A DNA stretch of 64,000 nt, taken from CAXMRP01 sp965216515. Lineage in GTDB: Bacteria; Pseudomonadota; Alphaproteobacteria; Rhizobiales; Afifellaceae. The translations under genes and the position numbers were made by a program. The notes under the pieces are model-generated. The model searched no databases, was not told where the DNA came from, and was given only the letters and a program-made list of their open reading frames with translations. This document shows, in pieces, positions 7,987 through 15,462 of this stretch (positions are counted from its first letter, which is position 1; every line of letters starts with the position of its first letter). The stretch lies in assembly GCA_965216515.1 (NCBI GenBank), contig OZ244173.1, positions 2,852,001 to 2,916,000 of the forward strand, written 5' to 3'.

Positions 7987-8934
7987 ATGTCGGAACCAGC
8001 CATTAGCGACGGATTGCGGGTGGCGGTTCTGCTGCCATGCTACAACGAAGCGCTGACGATCGGTGAAGTTGTCGCCGGTTTCGCAGCGGCGGTACCGGGC
8101 GCATCGATCTATGTCTTTGACAACAATTCCACCGACGATACAGCGCGGGCGGCCGCCATGGCCGGCGCGCGGGTGTTTCGCGAAACCCGGCAGGGCAAGG
8201 GCAATGTCGTGCGGCGGATGTTTGCGGATATCGAAGCCGAAATCTACATCATGGCCGACGGCGACGGCACCTATGATCCCGCCGACGCGCCCTCGCTGAT
8301 CAACACGCTGATTACCGAACGGGTCGACATGGTCGTGGGCACCCGCCGGGAAGTCGGCGTCGATGCCGGACGCGCCGGACATGCCTTCGGCAACCGTATC
8401 TTCAACGCCACCTACCGAACGCTGTTCGGCGACGAGTTTTCAGACATATTTTCCGGCTATCGCGCATTTACGCGACGGTTCGTGAAGAGCTTCCCCGCTG
8501 TTTCCACCGGCTTTGAGATCGAAACCGAAATGTCTGTTCATGCCGGCGAACTGATGATTCCGGTTGCCGAAATCGAGCTCGACTATGGTCGCCGTCCGGA
8601 GGGTTCCGACAGCAAGCTGCATACATTCCGCGACGGTTTCCGCATCATGAAAATGTTCATGATGCTCCTGAAGGAGACCCAACCGCTCCGGTTTTACGCC
8701 TGGATCGCGGCCGTCATCGCGGCCACCGGCATTGTCCTGATGGCACCCATCGTCAGCACCTGGTGGCAAACCGGCCTGGTTCCCCGGCTTCCCACGGCCG
8801 TTGGCGCCATGAGCCTGATTGTGATCGCGTTCCTGATGGCGAGCTGCGGCCTGATCCTCGACAGCCTGTCGCGGGCGCGGGTCGAGCAGAAGCGCATTCT
8901 GTTTCTCTCCGTGCCGGCACTCGGGGTCCAGTAG
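7987..8934 (+). CDS. GT2 family glycosyltransferase, polyprenyl-phosphate type
   Basis: A protein of 315 residues. The N-terminal GT-A domain has LLPCYNEALTIGEVV, VFDNNSTDD and the metal-binding ADGDGTYDP, then FSGYRAFTRR and the ETEMSVHA segment. The C-terminus carries two transmembrane helices (about residues 238-258 and 270-292). This layout matches dolichol/undecaprenyl-phosphate hexose synthases such as GtrB, which load a sugar onto the lipid carrier at the cytoplasmic face. GGGA lies about 7 bases before the ATG. The stop is only 2 bp from the start of the GtrA gene, so the two are co-transcribed. Confidence 0.85.
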   Translation: MSEPAISDGLRVAVLLPCYNEALTIGEVVAGFAAAVPGASIYVFDNNSTDDTARAAAMAGARVFRETRQGKGNVVRRMFADIEAEIYIMADGDGTYDPADAPSLINTLITERVDMVVGTRREVGVDAGRAGHAFGNRIFNATYRTLFGDEFSDIFSGYRAFTRRFVKSFPAVSTGFEIETEMSVHAGELMIPVAEIELDYGRRPEGSDSKLHTFRDGFRIMKMFMMLLKETQPLRFYAWIAAVIAATGIVLMAPIVSTWWQTGLVPRLPTAVGAMSLIVIAFLMASCGLILDSLSRARVEQKRILFLSVPALGVQ

Positions 8935-8938
8935 CGCG

Positions 8939-9352
8939 ATGGAACTTGCCGTGGCCGGCGACAGCCTCCGCGCCTTTGCCGCCCGGTTTTTCCGGTTCGG
9001 CGTTGTCGGTGCAACCGGATTTCTGGTTGATATCGGCGTTTTGCTGACGTTGATTTCGCAGGTCGGTCTCGATCCCTATACCGCACGGATCGTCTCCATC
9101 ATCACCGCGGTCACCGTCACCTGGCGGCTCAACAGGGCGGTGACGTTCCAGCCATCCGCGCACGGTCAGATGCGCGAGGGCGCCCGCTATTTTTTTGTCG
9201 CGGCAGCGACCGCGCTTACCAATTTCACCATCTATTCGACCCTGCTGATCCTGATCGCGGACCTGCCGCCTTTGCTGGCCACGGCGATCGCCACGGTGAT
9301 CACGATGTTCCTGTCCTATTTCGGCTATTCACAGGTCGTCTTCAAACGCTGA
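8939..9352 (+). CDS. GtrA family membrane protein (putative sugar-lipid flippase)
   Basis: A protein of 137 residues with four predicted helices and the GtrA pattern: RFFRFGVVGATGFLVD at the start, TWRLNRAVTF in the middle loop and FLSYFGYSQVVF at the end. GtrA proteins are thought to translocate undecaprenyl-phosphate-linked sugars across the inner membrane. It directly follows the GT2 gene. The last 11 bp overlap the convergent Rieske oxygenase gene. Confidence 0.88.
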   Translation: MELAVAGDSLRAFAARFFRFGVVGATGFLVDIGVLLTLISQVGLDPYTARIVSIITAVTVTWRLNRAVTFQPSAHGQMREGARYFFVAAATALTNFTIYSTLLILIADLPPLLATAIATVITMFLSYFGYSQVVFKR

Positions 9353-10523
9353 CGCCTGCAAGCCGCGCCGCCGCCCAGGCGTGGAAACAGTGGGTCGGGC
9401 CGTCCATGACAGGCGAGAACGCCCCGCCGTCGAACTGCACGCCCCGGCGACCGCGTTGCATGCCTTCCACAACGCCGACATCTTCGTCGAACACGCCGCG
9501 CCACGCGGCCGCATTCCTGCGGCGAAGTTCCCGGAAATTCTCCCCGAGCGCGCTCTTCTCGGCATAGGCGATTGCGACATCTTCCCTGCACCGGTTTTCC
9601 GATTGCGGACTGAGGATCATTGCCAGGACGTGGTCGCGGTGGACGCCAAGCAGCGTGTTGGGAAACAGCGCCAGATATTCCGCGCCCCGCGTCCATTTTT
9701 CCGAAAGGCCGGCAAATCTGGGGAAGTCCGGGCCGTCGCCGGCCAACTGCGGATCGTAGACGGTTGTGCCCTGACCGGCAAAAAGCCCTGGCTCGGCGAT
9801 ATTGTAGTGATCCTCAAGGCGCGAATAGCGGTTCAGTTGCGGATGCACAAAGGGCAGATGATAGCTTTCGCAATAGTTTTCCACGGCCAGTTTCCAATTG
9901 CCCTCCACGGTGATCGAAAAATCGCAATCGGGTCCGGAATGGAGCGGTTGGTCGGCAAACTCCGACCACCGGTCGGCAAGCGGCGCGGCGTGGGTTTCAA
10001 AGGGCGGCGCGCCACCGTCGATGTTGACGAACACGACACCCATGAAAACATGGCACCGAACCGAATTCAGGCTATGGGTCTCCGCCGTAATGCCGGAATG
10101 ATCGTGGACGCCGGGTCCGCCAATGTGTGGTGTGGCCCGCAATCTGCCGTCCAGACCGTAGGTCCAGGCATGATAGGGGCACCGGATGACGCTGCAAGGG
10201 CCGGCACGTTCAGCGAGAATCATGCCCCGGTGCCGGCAGACATTTTCAAAGACCCGAACCGCGCCGGCTTTATCGCGCACCATCAGCAGCGGAATATCCA
10301 GAAACCGGACCGGCTTCATCGTTCCCGGCGCCGGCAGGTCCTTGGCAAAGCCGATTCCCGCCCAGGTCTCGGCAAACAGGCGGCGATTCTCAAGTGCCCC
10401 GAGCGCAGGGTCGGTGTAGTAGCGGCTCGGCAGACCGCTGGCTTCGCCAACGGCGCGGGTGACCCGTTCCAGATCCGGATCCGAATGGGCCGCCACATCG
10501 GTTTTGCGCACTAAGCCCGCCAT
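9342..10523 (-). CDS. Rieske non-heme iron oxygenase, alpha-subunit type
   Basis: A protein of 393 residues. The Rieske [2Fe-2S] motif is CRHRG...CPYHAWTY (about residues 91-116). The mononuclear iron site includes NYCESYHLPFVHP (two histidines). The single-subunit architecture resembles aromatic-ring-hydroxylating or quaternary-amine-type (choline, carnitine, betaine) monooxygenases. No reductase or ferredoxin gene lies nearby, so electron partners must be elsewhere and the substrate cannot be read from context. It is convergent with the GtrA gene and divergent from the adenylate cyclase gene. Confidence 0.82.
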   Translation of the reverse strand: MAGLVRKTDVAAHSDPDLERVTRAVGEASGLPSRYYTDPALGALENRRLFAETWAGIGFAKDLPAPGTMKPVRFLDIPLLMVRDKAGAVRVFENVCRHRGMILAERAGPCSVIRCPYHAWTYGLDGRLRATPHIGGPGVHDHSGITAETHSLNSVRCHVFMGVVFVNIDGGAPPFETHAAPLADRWSEFADQPLHSGPDCDFSITVEGNWKLAVENYCESYHLPFVHPQLNRYSRLEDHYNIAEPGLFAGQGTTVYDPQLAGDGPDFPRFAGLSEKWTRGAEYLALFPNTLLGVHRDHVLAMILSPQSENRCREDVAIAYAEKSALGENFRELRRRNAAAWRGVFDEDVGVVEGMQRGRRGVQFDGGAFSPVMDGPTHCFHAWAAARLAGVSV

Positions 10524-10842
10524 GATGATGTCCTTGCAGGATCATCGGATCATGCCCGGCAAGTTCGAGGAATGGCACCGCCGATACGACTCCGATTTTG
10601 GTGATCGCGCCGTATCGAGGTGCCATGACCATGCCGCGGCGGCGCGCGTATCGGCGTCTGCCCGGCCTTCCGGCCATTTACGGCAGATCTGGCTCGCCGG
10701 TACGGCCGCCCCTCTCGCGCCGCGCGGCAGGACGCGAACCGCACCGGTTTCCGGCTCCCGGATTTTCCGTCTTGTATGTTTTTCGTCCTATATGGACAGT
10801 TCAGCGACTCATCACATCAAGCGCAGCGATGGAGGTATGAGA
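10524..10842. other. Intergenic region between divergent genes
   Basis: This 319-bp spacer separates the Rieske oxygenase from the adenylate cyclase gene. The cyclase frame is open through it, so an N-terminal extension (for example from the ATG at 10791) cannot be excluded. I found no convincing promoter, operator or RNA. Confidence 0.4.
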
Positions 10843-12567
10843 GTGGAGCGCAGGCTCGCAGCAATACTTGCCGCGGATATCGTCGGCTATTCCAAACTCA
10901 TGGGTGAAGACGAGGAGGGCACTGTTGCCGCTCTGCGTCAATTTCGGTCCACCCTTTTCGAGCCACTGGTGGAAGGCAATGGCGGCAACATCCTCAAGCG
11001 CATGGGTGATGGATGGATTGTCGAGTTTCCCAGTATCGTATCGGCGGCGCGTTGCGCCATTCAGATTCAGCGGGACCTGTCGGACAGCACGGTTATCCGC
11101 CTTCGTATCGGTGTGCACATCGGTGAAATCGTCCATGACACGGAGGATATCTATGGCGACGGAATAAATATCGCCGCCCGCCTGGAAGCGCGGGCGAAAC
11201 CCGGTTCCGTGCTGATATCCGACACCGCATACAACAGTCTGGATACGAGGGTCGCCCGGCAATTCGGAAGTGCCGGGCCTCAGAAGCTGAAGAACATCAC
11301 CCGCCCCGTGGTCATCTGGTGTTGGCCCGAAACTACTGAGCTGGACGCCGATGGTCAGGCTGGGCGCGGCGACGATGCCTCTGAAAGCTCCGCCAAGCCG
11401 GTGATCGTCGTTTTGCCGTTCGCAAATATGTCTGACGACCCGGAGCAGGAGTTTTTTGCCGATGGTGTATCGGAAGACATCATTACCGCGCTTTCACGGT
11501 TTCCCGACATTGCGGTTATCGCGCGCAACACCTGCTTTTTCTACAAGGGCAAGGCCGTAAAGGCGGAAACGCTGGCCCGTGAACTGGCCGCCCGCTACGT
11601 ATTGGAGGGCAGTGTGCGCCGCGGCGGTGACCGGATTCGCATTTCCGTTCAACTTGTCGAAGCGAATACCGGCAATCAAATCTGGTCGGAACGCTACGAC
11701 CGGAAAATGGCGGATATCTTTGATCTGCAGGACGAAATCACCGCCACTGTGGTCGCCAGCGTGCCGGAGCGCCTGGCGAAGGCGGAAATGGAGCGCGTCA
11801 AGCAGAAGCCGCCCAGCGACATGTCGGCCTACGATTGCGTCATCCGCGGCAAGCAGCTTCACCATCGCGGCACGCCGGAAGACAATGCCGAAGCGCTGAG
11901 GCTGCTCGACAAGGCCATCGAGACCGACCCCCACTATGCGGCCGCCTATGCATGGAAGGCCTGCACTTTGGGACAGGCCATCGCCCTGGGCTGCGGTGGC
12001 GACCCTCAGGAACTGCTCGCGCAAAATCTCGAATGCGTCCACAAAGGCCTGTCGCTGGATGCAAACGACGTGGAGTGTCACCGCATTCTTTGCGAGTTCG
12101 GCATGTATCGGGGCGAATGGGACGAGGCGGAGCGCCATCATGACATCGCCTTTTCCCTGAATCCCAACGATCCGCGCATTGTTGCCCAGCGCGGGGAATT
12201 GTTCACCCGCCTTGGCCGCGCTCAAGAGGGCGTGTTCTGGGTCAAAAAGGCAATGGATCTCGACCCGCAAGGGGCCAGAGGCCTGGCACATCTGCTGGCC
12301 CGTGCCCAATTCGCCGCCCACGACCACGAAGCGGCATTGGCGAGCTACAAGCGGATCGCCAGGCCGGGCGCCGAGCATTATGCCGAAATGGCAGCCTGCG
12401 CCGCCTTGACGGGGTTGGCGCGGGAGGCCGAAAGATATCGCCAGCAGGCGCTGGAGAGGCAAGCCGACTACAGTGTCACCAGAACGGTGAACCGGAACCT
12501 CTTCAGGCGCGAAGCAGATAGCGGCCATCTGCGCAGTGCCCTGTTGAAGGGTGGCATGCCGGACTGA
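10843..12567 (+). CDS. Class III adenylate/guanylate cyclase with TolB-like and TPR regions
   Basis: A protein of 574 residues. Residues 1-170 form a class III cyclase: metal-binding Asp in ILAADIVGYSKLM and in KRMGDGWIVEF, and the transition-state residues in DGINIAARLE, so it looks active. Next comes a FlgO/TolB-like segment (VIVVLPFANMSDDPEQ through VLEGSVRRGGDRIRI), then TPR-like repeats to the end. The GTG at 10843 is preferred because GGAGG (10831-10835) lies 7 bases upstream. An ATG at 10837 sits too close to it. Such proteins are numerous in Hyphomicrobiales and are presumed to sense a signal through the C-terminal regions. The ligand is unknown. Confidence 0.85.
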   Translation: MERRLAAILAADIVGYSKLMGEDEEGTVAALRQFRSTLFEPLVEGNGGNILKRMGDGWIVEFPSIVSAARCAIQIQRDLSDSTVIRLRIGVHIGEIVHDTEDIYGDGINIAARLEARAKPGSVLISDTAYNSLDTRVARQFGSAGPQKLKNITRPVVIWCWPETTELDADGQAGRGDDASESSAKPVIVVLPFANMSDDPEQEFFADGVSEDIITALSRFPDIAVIARNTCFFYKGKAVKAETLARELAARYVLEGSVRRGGDRIRISVQLVEANTGNQIWSERYDRKMADIFDLQDEITATVVASVPERLAKAEMERVKQKPPSDMSAYDCVIRGKQLHHRGTPEDNAEALRLLDKAIETDPHYAAAYAWKACTLGQAIALGCGGDPQELLAQNLECVHKGLSLDANDVECHRILCEFGMYRGEWDEAERHHDIAFSLNPNDPRIVAQRGELFTRLGRAQEGVFWVKKAMDLDPQGARGLAHLLARAQFAAHDHEAALASYKRIARPGAEHYAEMAACAALTGLAREAERYRQQALERQADYSVTRTVNRNLFRREADSGHLRSALLKGGMPD

Positions 12568-12609
12568 AACCGTCACACCGGCTGCCGCCCGGCGCGGTCA
12601 TCGCGCGGC

Positions 12610-12667
12610 GGTCGGAAAAGCCCCGGTCGGAAAAGCCCCGGTCGGATAAGCCCCGGTCGGAAAAGCC
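12610..12667. repeat. 15-bp tandem repeat, 3.9 copies
   Basis: The unit GGTCGGAAAAGCCCC is repeated at 12610, 12625, 12640 (one substitution) and 12655 (13 bp). It ends exactly at the stop codon of the persulfide dioxygenase gene on the minus strand. The period of five codons keeps frame. Read past that stop, the repeats would encode AFPTG units. Confidence 0.9.
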
Positions 12668-13704
12668 TATTGGATCACCGGCCCGTCGGATGCGCGCCAG
12701 GCATCGATTCCGCCCTTGATGTGGCAGGCGCCGGTCAGGCCGGCATCGCGTGCGGCCTCCACCGCCATGGCTGACCTTTCGCCATAGGCGCAATAAAAGA
12801 CCAGCCGTTTACCGGTCGCGTTGGCCAACTCGTAGAGCAGGCCGCCGGGCGACACATGATCGGCAAGGGATGTATACGGTGCGTGGACGGATCCCGGGAT
12901 TTCGCCGTGCCGTTCGCGCTCCGACCTGTCGCGGAGATCGACGAGAACCGTATCGCCACCGTCGATCAGGTGGATCACGTCGTCACAATCGAGCGACGCG
13001 GAAGCGAGTGCCGGATCGTCCTGCTTCAGGCCCTGGCGCAGATTGGCCGGCACCGCCACATCCATCATCTTCGGATTGGGCAGGTTGAGATTGCCCATGA
13101 TCTCCAGATATTCGTCCACCGATCCGACCTGCAGCCGCGGATTGCTGGCGCGTTCCTCGCCGATCGTGCTGACGGTGTCGCCCTTGTAGTCGTGCGCCGG
13201 GTAAACCAGGGTTTCATCGGGCAGCTTCAGCAGCCGGTTGAATATCGAATCATATTGATCACGGGCATTGCCGTTCTGGAAGTCGGTCCGTCCGGTGCCC
13301 CGGATCAGCAGCGTGTCGCCTGTAAAAACCCGGTCGCCCATCAGAAAGCTGTAGGAATCGTCGGTATGTCCGGGCGTGTAGATGGATTTGAGCGACACAC
13401 CCTCCACATCGATGTCATCCCCGTCGCCGACCCGCATCGAAACCACGTCCACGCCGCTTTGTTCGCCCATGACCGTGATGCACCTGGTCTTGTCGCGCAG
13501 CTCGCCCAGACCGGTGATGTGATCGGCATGGACATGGGTATCCACGGCCTTGATCAGTTTCAGGTCCAGTTCCTTGAGAAGTGTGAGATAGCGGTCGACC
13601 CGATCCAGGACCGGATCGATGATCAGCGCTTCGCCACCGGATCGGCTTGCCAGGAGATAGGTGTAAGTGGACGACGTGTGATCGAACATCTGGCGGAATA
13701 TCAT
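12667..13704 (-). CDS. Persulfide dioxygenase-like MBL-fold protein fused to rhodanese
   Basis: A protein of 345 residues. The N-terminal metallo-beta-lactamase domain is of the ETHE1/persulfide dioxygenase type: DTHVHADHITG, YTPGHTDDSYSFL, VFTGDTLLIRGTGR and VYPAHDYKG supply the single-iron ligands. The C-terminal rhodanese domain (from about residue 240) has the active Cys in YCAYGERS. The pair would oxidise glutathione persulfide to sulfite and transfer sulfane sulfur, in sulfide detoxification. The ATG at 13704 has GGAG 9 bases upstream. ATGs at 13710 and 13752 are alternatives. The stop abuts the 15-bp tandem repeat. Confidence 0.88.
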   Translation of the reverse strand: MIFRQMFDHTSSTYTYLLASRSGGEALIIDPVLDRVDRYLTLLKELDLKLIKAVDTHVHADHITGLGELRDKTRCITVMGEQSGVDVVSMRVGDGDDIDVEGVSLKSIYTPGHTDDSYSFLMGDRVFTGDTLLIRGTGRTDFQNGNARDQYDSIFNRLLKLPDETLVYPAHDYKGDTVSTIGEERASNPRLQVGSVDEYLEIMGNLNLPNPKMMDVAVPANLRQGLKQDDPALASASLDCDDVIHLIDGGDTVLVDLRDRSERERHGEIPGSVHAPYTSLADHVSPGGLLYELANATGKRLVFYCAYGERSAMAVEAARDAGLTGACHIKGGIDAWRASDGPVIQ

Positions 13705-13830
13705 TCTCATTCTCCGCTTGTTTGCAGACGATTCTGCTCCAATCTCGCTCATTCCTACAATGGCGTTTCACGTGGTGTTTTCAAGTGCCAGCTCGGCGCA
13801 ATCCGCGGTACGGACCTGCGGCCAGGCGGC

Positions 13831-14238
13831 TCAGGCCGGGAAGTTGATCTCAACGGAAATGCCGTTCGGATCGCGGATGAAAAGCTGCTGCAGCGGAGCG
13901 CCGGGAACGTCCCGGTGGCGGTACGCGATGCCCAGTTTGTCGAATCTGTCGCGGGCGCTGTCGATATCTTCGGCATTGAACGCAATATGATCGATGCATC
14001 CGGAACCGACCGGCCCGGTCGCGCCGCTATCGCCCGTCGAGTTGTCGCCGATTGTCCGCTTTTCTGCCAGATGAATGCAGGCGGAGCCGCCCAGATACAA
14101 CCAGTAGCCGGGGAATCCGAAATCGGGTCTGAAGCCCGCCTCCAGGCCCAGAACATCGACGTAAAAGTCGCGGGTCGCTTTCAGATCGTCGGCGAGCACC
14201 AGAACATGTTCGAAGCTATTCAGTTTCATTTCGTCCAT
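13831..14238 (-). CDS. VOC (glyoxalase/bleomycin-resistance) family protein
   Basis: A protein of 135 residues with one vicinal-oxygen-chelate domain: FEHVLVLADDLKATRDFY at the start, CIDHIAFNAEDID in the middle and RDPNGISVEINFP at the end, including His and Glu residues in metal-ligand positions. The family covers glyoxalase I, dioxygenases and resistance proteins, and the substrate here cannot be assigned. It lies downstream of no obvious operon partner. It shares orientation with the persulfide dioxygenase gene but is separated from it by 126 bp. Confidence 0.8.
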   Translation of the reverse strand: MDEMKLNSFEHVLVLADDLKATRDFYVDVLGLEAGFRPDFGFPGYWLYLGGSACIHLAEKRTIGDNSTGDSGATGPVGSGCIDHIAFNAEDIDSARDRFDKLGIAYRHRDVPGAPLQQLFIRDPNGISVEINFPA

Positions 14239-14475
14239 TTCATCGCGGATTTCGTTCGCCCGGGCATCTTGTCAACGGCACGGGGTTTCAAAGCCTAGTT
14301 CGGCGGTCGGCGTTGGGCAACGGGTGTCTGCCAATGCCTGCGGTTTGGACGAAATCCGTTGAATGGGGGAATTCAGCCGGGTTGCCGCTGACGAAGAGGC
14401 TTGACCTGATGGATCTGTGCGACAAGTCATGGGGCAGGCCGGCCGGTCCGGCGGGCAGGGGGATATTGCACCACC

Positions 14476-14649
14476 ATGCGTTGGGTTCTCATCTTTGCAC
14501 TGATCGCATTGGTCGCGGCGGCATTTGGCTTCACGAGATTTTCGCGCGGTGTCGCCGTTGTCGGGCGGTTCGTGTTCGGTGTCTTTCTTGCATTGTCCGT
14601 GCTTTTTTTCGCCTTTGTGTTGATCGGGCTGTGGGAAGTCGACATCTGA
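14476..14649 (+). CDS. Small hydrophobic membrane protein, DUF1328-like
   Basis: A short open frame of 57 residues. It encodes two hydrophobic helices (WVLIFALIALVAAAFGFTRF and FVFGVFLALSVLFFAFVLIG) separated by SRGVAVVGR. Size and layout resemble the DUF1328 family of small membrane proteins, but similarity is only general. It is preceded by a GGGGG run about 14 bases before the ATG, so ribosome-site support is weak. It lies alone between the divergent VOC gene and ytoQ. Confidence 0.5.
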   Translation: MRWVLIFALIALVAAAFGFTRFSRGVAVVGRFVFGVFLALSVLFFAFVLIGLWEVDI

Positions 14650-14754
14650 TCCCCACCGGGTGATCCCGGATTGCCAAGACGCCTCCGGATCCCTATGCGT
14701 TGAATGGATGGCAGGGACGGGGGCGAAGTGTTGGCGGCGACGGGCGAAGACCAC

Positions 14755-15237
14755 ATGGACGGGGCGCGAATCTGGTCCGTCTATCTTTCCGGCGAGATTC
14801 ATACGGACTGGCGCGAGCGGATTGCGGAAGGCGCCGTGGCTCTGCAACTGCCGGTCCGGTTCTCCGCGCCCGTCACCGACCATGAAGCGAGCGATGATTG
14901 CGGCGCAACGATCCTTGGACCGGAAGCTGACAAGTTCTGGCACGATCACAAGGGCGCACAGATAAACGCCATTCGCACCCGCACCCTGATCGACGATGCC
15001 GACATCGTCGTCGTCCGCTTCGGCGACAAGTACCGCCAGTGGAACGCCGCCTTCGATGCCGGTTATGCGGCCGCTCGCGATATCCCGACGATCGTCCTAC
15101 ACGGCCCCGACCATGCCCACGCCCTGAAAGAAGTCGACGCGGCTGCGCTGGCCGTCGCGGAGACGCCTGCGCAGGTTGTTGCGATTTTGCGCTATGTCAC
15201 CCGCGGCGAGCTTGTCGCACCGCCACCGCGCGCCTGA
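14755..15237 (+). CDS. ytoQ: YtoQ family protein
   Basis: A protein of 160 residues matching the YtoQ family by pattern: VYLSGEIHTDWRERI, LPVRFSAPVTDHEASDD, INAIRTRTLIDDADIVVVRF and KYRQWNAAFDAGYAAA. The fold is related to nucleoside 2-deoxyribosyltransferases, and biochemical function is not established. The ATG at 14755 places the start just before the conserved SVYLSGEIH block. An upstream ATG at 14704 would add 17 residues. A further small membrane-protein gene follows 23 bp downstream. Confidence 0.82.
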   Translation: MDGARIWSVYLSGEIHTDWRERIAEGAVALQLPVRFSAPVTDHEASDDCGATILGPEADKFWHDHKGAQINAIRTRTLIDDADIVVVRFGDKYRQWNAAFDAGYAAARDIPTIVLHGPDHAHALKEVDAAALAVAETPAQVVAILRYVTRGELVAPPPRA

Positions 15238-15260
15238 CCCGGCCGCGTGATCGACGATCG

Positions 15261-15428
15261 ATGACCAAAGTTGTAGCCGTCGTTCTGGCCCTGGCGATGA
15301 TTGCCCATCTCATCCGGCCGTTTGGCCTGCCGGGGCTCAAAAGGCGCGGCGATGTGTGGAAGATCGCGGTTTTGGCATTTGCGGTCATCGTCGCGGTGGC
15401 GGCGCTCAAATCGATCACCGGCTCCTGA
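15261..15428 (+). CDS. Small two-helix membrane protein, function unknown
   Basis: A protein of 55 residues starting at ATG 15261. It has a first hydrophobic stretch VVAVVLALAMIAHLI, then RPFGLPGLKRRGDVWKI and a second helix AVLAFAVIVAVAAL. Short proteins with the RPLGLPGL..R.D.WKIA motif between two helices are recurrent in Hyphomicrobiales, which supports a real gene. It follows ytoQ closely in the same direction and converges on polA. Confidence 0.6.
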   Translation: MTKVVAVVLALAMIAHLIRPFGLPGLKRRGDVWKIAVLAFAVIVAVAALKSITGS

Positions 15429-15462
15429 TCCCGGGCCGCTGCCACCGGAGTTCCTTCTGCCG

